This document shows, piece by piece, positions 60,543 through 60,569 of a DNA stretch of 60,569 bases. A program made the translations under genes and the position numbers. Under the pieces are notes generated by a model. It made no database searches, was not told where the DNA came from, and saw only the letters and a list, made by a program, of their open reading frames with translations. The stretch is from the NCBI GenBank assembly GCA_015055975.1, contig SVHF01000008.1, positions 1 to 60,569 on the forward strand, written 5' to 3'. This DNA is from Clostridiales bacterium (GTDB taxonomy: Bacteria > Bacillota > Clostridia > Christensenellales > UBA3700). How positions within the stretch are numbered: position 1 is the first letter of the stretch; each line of letters begins with the position of its first letter.

Positions 60543-60569
60543 ATGTCAAAAAAAGAAATTAAACGCAAG
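60543..60569 (+). CDS. Start of an unidentified gene, cut by the window end
   Basis: Only nine codons are present (MSKKEIKRK), beginning 11 bases after GAGGAGG. The same frame is open upstream to an ATG at 60510, but the ribosome site favours 60543. Family cannot be told. Confidence 0.5.

Noticed and set aside
1..60569. tRNA, rRNA, prophage or insertion sequence
   Set aside because: No intergenic stretch shows a cloverleaf, rRNA sequence, transposase, integrase or terminal inverted repeats with target duplication.

Overview
The window reads as a chromosome segment of a low-GC, strictly anaerobic Firmicute, most likely an uncultured gut-type member of the Clostridia. The basis is gene content: pyruvate:ferredoxin oxidoreductase, reverse-type rubrerythrin, a high-molecular-weight rubredoxin, the ECF-truA-rplM-rpsI block, the MEP-pathway kinase IspE, SipW-type export and clostridial surface-protein modules. 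I see no rRNA, tRNA, phage, transposase or CRISPR array. Most genes lie in tight minus-strand operons, often with ATGA or TAATG overlaps.

Layout. 1-850: a RelE-like toxin/antitoxin pair. 849-5227 (minus): ecfA1-ecfA2-ecfT-truA, then rplM-rpsI with its own promoter and a structured leader. 5391-8933 (plus): a single-chain pyruvate:ferredoxin oxidoreductase. 9005-13302 (minus): an operon of an MFS transporter, a ComEC-like metallo-hydrolase, a ProB-like kinase and a flavin reductase-rubredoxin. 13390-14805: a DUF3990/HTH toxin-antitoxin-like cassette bracketed by two near-identical 36-bp palindromes. 14868-19814: a polyamine operon (cupin regulator, potA, potB, potC, potD). 19982-34868 (minus): a cell-surface region with mscS, a membrane-anchored protein, a 3284-residue beta-helix giant, and a SipW signal peptidase with two SipW-type substrates. 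35036-39226: rubrerythrin, a GH36 alpha-galactosidase and glmS. 39275-46897: rho, a UPF0173 hydrolase, prs with an overlapping upstream small ORF, ispE, a cation efflux protein, and glnA with an ANTAR regulator. 47033-48304: a Phe-rich leader peptide, an attenuator and pheA. 48679-53258: hypB, a 965-residue Fe-S/FAD oxidoreductase, hypA and a second hypB. 53251-56807: a FecBCD-type metal-chelate importer with a methyltransferase. 56975-60569: a TetR regulator, plsY, an M29 aminopeptidase, fba and the start of one more gene.

How the parts may work together. The SipW peptidase probably processes the two adjacent YATW-type exported proteins. The giant protein and its neighbour share ribbon-like Cys modules and probably act at the envelope. 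Paired HypB GTPases with HypA, next to a convergent metal-chelate importer, suggest a nickel acquisition and insertion island, although no nickel enzyme is encoded here. Pyruvate oxidation, the rubredoxin proteins and the Fe-S/FAD protein fit ferredoxin-based fermentative metabolism with peroxide or oxygen protection.

Most notable observations: the cytoplasmic tail of the giant (two MmcQ/YjbR-like repeats and an L15-like domain); a TTGCCA array spaced about two helical turns apart upstream of the SipW operon; a complete phenylalanine attenuator; several genes whose -10 box lies about 6 nt before the ATG, predicting leaderless mRNAs; and the twin-hypB operon.
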